Assembly (NCBI GenBank): GCA_011524425.1
Contig: WTKI01000335.1
Span: forward strand, 1-10,498
Direction: 5' to 3'
Source: Altererythrobacter sp.
GTDB lineage: Bacteria; Pseudomonadota; Alphaproteobacteria; Sphingomonadales; Sphingomonadaceae
Length of the DNA: 10,498 nucleotides
The translations under genes and the position numbers were made by a program. The notes beneath the pieces were generated by a model. It did no database searches, was not told the DNA's origin, and was given only the letters and a program-made list of their open reading frames with translations. Shown here in pieces: positions 6,185 to 10,498 of the stretch (position 1 is its first letter; each line of letters opens with the position of its first letter).

Positions 6185-6628
6185 TCATTGACTGATCTTA
6201 CGAACAATACCTGTAAAGCTGAGCGCTGGCTCCCCGTCGGCTGTCGCAAGACCGCGAACGAACAGAGTCTTACCCCCGCCCCGTGTAACTTCACCTCGAG
6301 CCTCCACTAAAGAGCCATTTTGAACCGCACCCAGAAAATCGCCGGACAGGTTCATGGTGACGCCCATTTCGCCGCCCAATTCTTCCATTGCGAAGGCAAA
6401 CAAAGCAAAATCGGCAAAGGTCAAAAGGCACCCGCCATGCATGAAGCCAGCGCCGTTCATGTGACGATCCTCAGCGCGAAACGCGCAGACATACTCGCCA
6501 TTGTCCGGATCGCGGCGCATGAAAAACGGGCCTGAATGCGCTTCAAACGCATCCCCCGACCAGTAGGACCAGCCAGCGAACTCGCCTTCTTCGCTTAACT
6601 CAGCATTGGGAAACAGCGCTTCGCTCAT
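6185..6628 (-). CDS. PaaI-type hotdog-fold thioesterase
   Basis: This 147-aa protein has the single-domain hotdog acyl-CoA thioesterase pattern. It shows HMNGAGFMHGGCLLTFAD at 56-73, where the Asn58...His64-Gly-Gly...Asp73 arrangement corresponds to the PaaI/YbgC-like active site, and ends in strands GEVTRGGGKTLFVRGLA typical of the fold. Such enzymes hydrolyse acyl- or aryl-CoA thioesters; the substrate here is unknown. The reading frame is open upstream to 6673, but ATG 6628 is preferred because it overlaps the pgk stop as ATGA (6628-6625), a classical translational-coupling arrangement, and there is no separate Shine-Dalgarno. It is the last gene of the tkt-gap-lipoprotein-pgk run. It has no obvious part in glycolysis, so it may simply be carried in the operon. 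Confidence 0.88.
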   Translation of the reverse strand: MSEALFPNAELSEEGEFAGWSYWSGDAFEAHSGPFFMRRDPDNGEYVCAFRAEDRHMNGAGFMHGGCLLTFADFALFAFAMEELGGEMGVTMNLSGDFLGAVQNGSLVEARGEVTRGGGKTLFVRGLATADGEPALSFTGIVRKISQ

Positions 6629-7824
6629 GCGCTCAGCGCGGCCACCCCTGGCAATTCGCGCCCTTCCATCCATTCAAGGAACGCGCCGCCAGCGGTCGAT
6701 ACGAATGTAAAGTCGTCTTTGACGCCTGCATGAGCGAGCGCAGCGACAGTGTCACCGCCTCCAGCGACAGAGGTAAGCGAGCCTTCCTGCGTCAATGCTG
6801 CCGCAGTCTTAGCCAGAGCAACAGTCGCTGCATCAAACGGCTCTGTCTCAAACGCACCCATCGGGCCGTTCCACACCAACGTTTTGCAAGTCTTCAGAAC
6901 ATCGCCGAGCGCTTCGACCGCGCTGGGGCCGACATCGAGGATCATTTCGTCTTCTGCCACTTCATGCACATTGCATGTCCGCAAGCTGGCAGGATTGGCG
7001 GCAAACTCTTTTGAGACGACAACATCGTAAGGAAGATGGACGGTGCAACCTGCATGGTCAGCTTCGTCCATTATCCGGTTTGCAGTGTCAGTTAGATCAT
7101 GCTCGCAAAGCGATTTGCCAACATCGACCCCGCGCGCTGCAAGGAAGGTGTTGGCCATGCCGCCGCCGATAATGAGATGCTGGACGCGTCCGACAAGGTT
7201 TTCCAGCACAGCAAGCTTTGTTGAGACTTTTGCCCCGCCCACCACTGCTGCAACCGGCTGCTCGGGCGTGCCAAGCGCTGCGTCCAAGGCTTTGAGTTCC
7301 GCTCCCATCGCGCGGCCCGCATAGGCTGGCAAATGATGCGCGAGCCCTTCAGTCGTTGCATGTGCGCGGTGCGCGGCAGAGAAAGCATCGTTCACATAGA
7401 AATCGCCATTTTCTGCGATCGCTTTGGCAAATTCTGCATCATTGGCTTCTTCGCCTGGCCAGAAACGGACATTGTCGAGCAAACCTATATCACCATTGCG
7501 CAATATCCCGATGGACTGAGCCACAACAGGTCCTGCGACCTCCGGGATGAACATCAGTTCCTTGCCGAGCACGCCTTCAACATCGCCGACAACCATGCTG
7601 GTGGAAAGCACAGAAGAGCGCTGACCGCCGGGGCGTCCGAAATGCGCAAGCAGCAAAACTTTCGCACCCTTTTCGGCCAGTTCCAGGATCGTCGGCTTGG
7701 CGGCCTCAACCCGCGTGACGTCAGAGGCTGAACCATCCTTCATGGGAAGGTTCAGATCCACACGGACCAGCGCAACCTTACCGGCAATATCGCCGAGATC
7801 ATCGAGCGTTTTGAAGCTACTCAC
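6625..7824 (-). CDS. pgk: Phosphoglycerate kinase
   Basis: PGK interconverts 1,3-bisphosphoglycerate plus ADP and 3-phosphoglycerate plus ATP. The 399-aa length is normal, and both lobes are complete. Visible motifs are VRVDLNLP at 20-27 (Asp23, Asn25), Arg38, AHFGRP at 60-65, DNVRF at 117-121 (Arg120), NDAFSAAHRAHAT at 145-157, GGAKVSTK at 196-203 (Lys199, Lys203), IGGGMANTFL at 219-228, NGPMGAFE at 319-326, and GGGDT at 355-359 for nucleotide binding. The C-terminal STAGGAFLEWMEG form replaces the commoner STGGGASLE, as in many alphaproteobacteria. Translation begins at GTG 7824, supported by GGAGA 6 nt upstream. It follows the lipoprotein gene by 18 nt and overlaps the thioesterase gene by 4 nt. 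Confidence 0.97.
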   Translation of the reverse strand: MSSFKTLDDLGDIAGKVALVRVDLNLPMKDGSASDVTRVEAAKPTILELAEKGAKVLLLAHFGRPGGQRSSVLSTSMVVGDVEGVLGKELMFIPEVAGPVVAQSIGILRNGDIGLLDNVRFWPGEEANDAEFAKAIAENGDFYVNDAFSAAHRAHATTEGLAHHLPAYAGRAMGAELKALDAALGTPEQPVAAVVGGAKVSTKLAVLENLVGRVQHLIIGGGMANTFLAARGVDVGKSLCEHDLTDTANRIMDEADHAGCTVHLPYDVVVSKEFAANPASLRTCNVHEVAEDEMILDVGPSAVEALGDVLKTCKTLVWNGPMGAFETEPFDAATVALAKTAAALTQEGSLTSVAGGGDTVAALAHAGVKDDFTFVSTAGGAFLEWMEGRELPGVAALSA

Positions 7825-7830
7825 TGCATT

Positions 7831-7835
7831 TCTCC
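7831..7835 (-). promoter_or_regulatory. Ribosome binding site supporting the GTG start of pgk
   Basis: The minus strand reads GGAGA, then 6 nt, then GTG at 7824-7822. An ATG at 7829-7827 lies only 1 nt from the GGAGA and is out of frame: it reads ATG CAG TGA and stops across the pgk start codon. Confidence 0.7.
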
Positions 7836-7842
7836 AAACGAC

Positions 7843-8187
7843 CTAGGTTGCGGTCACAATTAACTGCTCTTGATCGTCGATTGTAATTACGCCATCGCTG
7901 ATCCAGAATTTCCGTCCGAAACGTCCAAGACTTCCGAACCAGCTGCCCCGTTCATAAACTACCGCATAGAGCGATCCATCTGCCAGTGAATGAACGCACA
8001 TTAGTTCGCGATCTTCGCCTAAAAATTCTACCAACTCGCTTTCGACACCGGGTTCCAACGAGACCACGGTTGAAGTTCCACCGATCCACCCCTCATAGCA
8101 AGGCGGATCATCCCGACTGACCGTCGTGCAACCCGCAACGAGTGCTACGGAGGTCAGCAGCCAGCGCCTCGCTCCGCAACGGCACAT
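7843..8187 (-). CDS. Small predicted lipoprotein between gap and pgk
   Basis: I do not recognise a family. The 114-aa product has a lipoprotein signal: basic residues (R3, R7, R8), a hydrophobic run WLLTSVALVAG, and a lipobox V-A-G-C ending at Cys20. The residue after the cysteine is Thr, not Asp, which under the Lol sorting rule of enterics suggests the outer membrane. The mature protein of about 95 aa is mixed and probably beta-rich, with Cys30 and Cys64 that could pair. It starts 3 nt after the gap stop and ends 18 nt before pgk, so it is embedded in the glycolytic operon and probably translated by coupling, since no clear Shine-Dalgarno is visible. G+C seems slightly lower than in gap or pgk by eye. 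The intact frame, lipobox and tight fit favour a real gene over a remnant. Confidence 0.72.
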   Translation of the reverse strand: MCRCGARRWLLTSVALVAGCTTVSRDDPPCYEGWIGGTSTVVSLEPGVESELVEFLGEDRELMCVHSLADGSLYAVVYERGSWFGSLGRFGRKFWISDGVITIDDQEQLIVTAT

Positions 8188-8190
8188 GTC

Positions 8191-9198
8191 TTACAGGAAC
8201 TTCGCCATCACACCGGCCGTATCGATCATCCGGTTAGAGAAGCCCCATTCATTATCATACCAGCTCACAACACGCGCCAACTTGCCTTCAAGGACTGCCG
8301 TTTCAAGGCTGTCCACGGTTGAGCTTGCCGGATGGTGGTTGAAGTCGCTCGAGACGAGCGGCTGGTCTGTGTAGTCGAGAACGCCCTTCATCGGGCCTTC
8401 TGCGGCTGCCTTAAGCGCTGCATTCATTTCCTCTGCCGAGGTGTCGCGGCCCGGCGTGAACACCAGATCGATCAGAGAAACATTCGGTGTGGGAACGCGG
8501 ACTGAAGATCCGTCCAGCTTGCCAGCAAGTTCCGGCAGAACCAGACCAACCGCGCGTGCAGCGCCAGTCGTCGTCGGGATCATGTTCTGCGCGCCGCCAC
8601 GTGCGCGGCGCATATCGCCATGCATCTGGTCCAGCATGCGCTGGTCATTGGTGTAGGAGTGGATCGTGGTCATGAAACCGCGCTCAATACCAACCAGATC
8701 GTTCAAAACTTTAGCCACCGGTGACAAGCAATTGGTCGTGCAGCTCGCGTTGGAGATCACATCGTCTTCTGCAGTCAGCGTTTCGTGATTCACGCCGTAA
8801 ACGATGGTCTTGGACACGCCCTTGGCCGGCGCAGAGATCAGAACGCGTTTTGCACCGGCTGTAATGTGCGGACGGGCTGCTTCGTCTGATTGGAAGAAGC
8901 CTGTGCATTCCAGCACAATGTCGACGCCCATTTCGCCGTGCGGCAGATTGGCCGGATCACGCTCGCTGGTCACAGCAATGCTCTTGCCGTTTACTGTGAT
9001 AGTGCTGTCGCCTGTTTCAACAGTGCCGGGAAAGCGGCCATGGGTTGAATCATATTGGAACAGCAGCGCGTTTGACTTCGTGTCTGCCAAATCGTTGATA
9101 GCAACCAGTTCAAAATCGTGATCGGTCCGCTCTAAAAGAGCGCGCGCTACCAGCCGTCCGATGCGGCCAAAACCGTTGATTGCAACTTTCGTCGCCAT
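8191..9198 (-). CDS. gap: Glyceraldehyde-3-phosphate dehydrogenase, type I
   Basis: GAPDH oxidises glyceraldehyde-3-phosphate to 1,3-bisphosphoglycerate. The 335-aa length is standard. The Rossmann motif INGFGRIGR is at 7-15, and Asp36 at the end of the second strand (AINDLAD) indicates NAD preference. The active site SNASCTTNC places the nucleophile at Cys153, with His180 in [10 protein letters not shown]. The C-terminal [12 protein letters not shown] motif is present. ATG 9198 is preceded by AGGAG (9212-9208) at 9-nt spacing. It lies 16 nt downstream of tkt and 3 nt upstream of the lipoprotein gene, consistent with a single transcript. Only one gap gene is visible here, so whether it serves glycolysis, gluconeogenesis or both cannot be decided. 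Confidence 0.97.
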   Translation of the reverse strand: MATKVAINGFGRIGRLVARALLERTDHDFELVAINDLADTKSNALLFQYDSTHGRFPGTVETGDSTITVNGKSIAVTSERDPANLPHGEMGVDIVLECTGFFQSDEAARPHITAGAKRVLISAPAKGVSKTIVYGVNHETLTAEDDVISNASCTTNCLSPVAKVLNDLVGIERGFMTTIHSYTNDQRMLDQMHGDMRRARGGAQNMIPTTTGAARAVGLVLPELAGKLDGSSVRVPTPNVSLIDLVFTPGRDTSAEEMNAALKAAAEGPMKGVLDYTDQPLVSSDFNHHPASSTVDSLETAVLEGKLARVVSWYDNEWGFSNRMIDTAGVMAKFL

Positions 9199-9214
9199 GA
9201 TGGGGAACTCCTGT

Positions 9215-10498
9215 TTATCCGTTCAATTTGTCAATGATCTGCGGGACGATCGCGTCCGCTGTAAATCCGAATTTGGCAAAAAGATCGCCTGCCGGAGCCG
9301 ATGCCCCAAAACGATCCAAGCCGATGTTTAAGCCGTGTGTGCCTGTATAGCGCTCCCAGCCAAAGGTTGTCCCTGCTTCTACAGAAACTGTGAGGCAATC
9401 GGCAGGGAATACGTCTGCACGATAGTCAGCGTCTTGCTCGTCGAACAGTTCGGTTGAAACCATGGAGACGACATCGGCACCGATCCCTTGTTCTTCAAGC
9501 TTTGCTGCACAATCGGCCGCAACATGCAATTCAGAGCCGGTTGCAACGATGACAACTTTGCGCTCAGCTTTGGCAGAAGCGATGCGATACGCGCCTTTCG
9601 CGGACATATTCTCGCCCGCATCTTCAAGCCGCATCTGCGGCAGACCCTGGCGGCTCAAGGCAAGCACGGATGGCCGATCCTTCTGCTGCAATGCTATTTC
9701 CCACGCCTCTGCCGTTTCAACCGCGTCGGCCGGACGCATCACCAAGAGGTTTGGCATAGCGCGCAAGGACGCGATATGCTCGATCGGCTGGTGGGTTGGT
9801 CCGTCTTCCCCAAGGCCAATGCTGTCATGCGTCATCACGTAGATCACACGTGTTTGCTGGAGCGCTGACAAACGGATCGCGCCCCGCGCATAGTCAGTGA
9901 ACACCAGGAATGTGCCGCCATAAGGGATCACGCCGCCATGCAAGGCCATCCCGTTCATAGCCGCAGCCATTCCGAACTCGCGAATGCCGTAATAGACATA
10001 GCGGCCAGAATAGTCCTCCGCAGTCATCGCTTCGATGCCGCCGGCCTTGGTATTGTTAGAGCCAGTGAGGTCCGCGCTGCCGCCAATCGTATCAGGCAAG
10101 ACAGGATTAATCTGCGCAAGCGCCATTTCGCTCGCTTTGCGGGTCGCGACTTTGACAGGCTCTGCGATGAGCGAAGCGACATAATCCTTCATCATATCGC
10201 CATCAGGCAAATCGCCTGCCATTTGCCGCTCAAACTCGGCTTTGTGCGCACTCGTATCAAGGCGCGACTGCCAAGCAGCGGATGCGGCTTTGCCGTTGTC
10301 ACCCGTCGCGCGCCAGTCGGCGAGGATATCAGCAGGGACATCAAACGGCTCCGCATTCCAGCCTAGCTCAGTACGGGCTGCAGCAATTTCATCCGGACCA
10401 AGCGGTGCGCCATGCGTCGCGCTGGTACCTTGCTTGTTCGGCGCGCCTTTGCCGATCACCGTTTTGCATGCGACGAGGCTTGGCCTGCCATCTGCTGC
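9215..10498 (-). CDS. tkt: Transketolase, C-terminal 427 residues (5' end beyond window)
   Basis: Transketolase is a TPP-dependent enzyme that moves two-carbon units between sugar phosphates in the pentose-phosphate pathway. The frame runs off the right edge; bases 10460-10498 still encode transketolase-like sequence ([14 protein letters not shown]), so the GTG at 10459 is internal and not a start. About 427 of an expected 650-670 residues are seen: the end of the PP domain, the pyrimidine domain and the C-terminal domain. Visible motifs include TIGKG-like [36 protein letters not shown] with the catalytic Glu that activates TPP, and [15 protein letters not shown] with a conserved active-site His. 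It heads the visible part of the tkt-gap-lipoprotein-pgk-thioesterase run, and the operon promoter probably lies outside the window. Confidence 0.96.
   Translation of the reverse strand, partial: AADGRPSLVACKTVIGKGAPNKQGTSATHGAPLGPDEIAAARTELGWNAEPFDVPADILADWRATGDNGKAASAAWQSRLDTSAHKAEFERQMAGDLPDGDMMKDYVASLIAEPVKVATRKASEMALAQINPVLPDTIGGSADLTGSNNTKAGGIEAMTAEDYSGRYVYYGIREFGMAAAMNGMALHGGVIPYGGTFLVFTDYARGAIRLSALQQTRVIYVMTHDSIGLGEDGPTHQPIEHIASLRAMPNLLVMRPADAVETAEAWEIALQQKDRPSVLALSRQGLPQMRLEDAGENMSAKGAYRIASAKAERKVVIVATGSELHVAADCAAKLEEQGIGADVVSMVSTELFDEQDADYRADVFPADCLTVSVEAGTTFGWERYTGTHGLNIGLDRFGASAPAGDLFAKFGFTADAIVPQIIDKLNG

Noticed and set aside
6178..6192. Inverted repeat GTCAA/TTGAC across the thioesterase stop codon
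   Set aside because: It is a 5-bp stem without a T-run, so neither a terminator nor a clear operator.
10457..10459. GTG as the start of a short transketolase
   Set aside because: The 13 codons upstream to the window edge remain open and read as conserved transketolase sequence, so the gene continues beyond the edge.

Overview
This window looks like ordinary chromosomal housekeeping DNA from an alphaproteobacterium. Sphingomonadales, probably an Erythrobacteraceae-like organism, is the best guess. The guess rests on the alphaproteobacterial flavour of the proteins, the gene neighbourhood (tkt-gap-pgk, class I fda, thiE, efp, suhB), small secreted proteins of a kind I associate with sphingomonads, and a G+C content that looks mid-50s by eye. 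I had no database to confirm it. The first 21 bases are not genomic: they are the end of the Nextera/Tn5 read-1 adapter, so the left edge is a contig end with untrimmed adapter.

Layout from left to right: (1) 22-1876, an SLC13-type anion symporter with two internal RCK_C/TrkA-C-like domains, minus strand. (2) 1961-2045, tRNA-Leu(CAA), minus, with a plausible promoter just upstream. (3) 2106-3493, efp followed by an inositol-monophosphatase gene (suhB-like), minus, 5 nt apart. (4) 3613-3987, a small predicted secreted protein, plus, divergent from efp and convergent with thiE. (5) 3999-4643, thiE, minus. (6) 4778-5146, a second small predicted secreted protein, plus, divergent from thiE and convergent with fda. 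(7) 5165-6055, class I fructose-bisphosphate aldolase, minus. (8) 6185-10498, a tightly packed minus-strand run read as tkt (cut off at the right edge), gap, a small lipoprotein, pgk, and a hotdog-fold thioesterase.

The right half is a central-carbon block. Transketolase makes and uses glyceraldehyde-3-phosphate, GAPDH and PGK carry triose-phosphate to 3-phosphoglycerate (or back), and the aldolase joins or splits the trioses. Spacings of 16, 3 and 18 nt and one ATGA overlap point to one transcript from tkt through the thioesterase. fda follows after 129 nt and may have its own promoter. The left half carries translation (efp, tRNA-Leu), thiamine synthesis (thiE, whose product TPP is the transketolase cofactor), suhB and a transporter.

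I found no mobile element, CRISPR array, phage gene or defence system, and no convincing undescribed system. The points worth following up are modest: the lipoprotein wedged between gap and pgk, the translationally coupled thioesterase, two uncharacterised secreted proteins, a possibly leaderless thiE, and the adapter. No gene-free stretch exceeds 300 bases; the longest gaps (about 119 to 134 nt) are covered under their neighbours.
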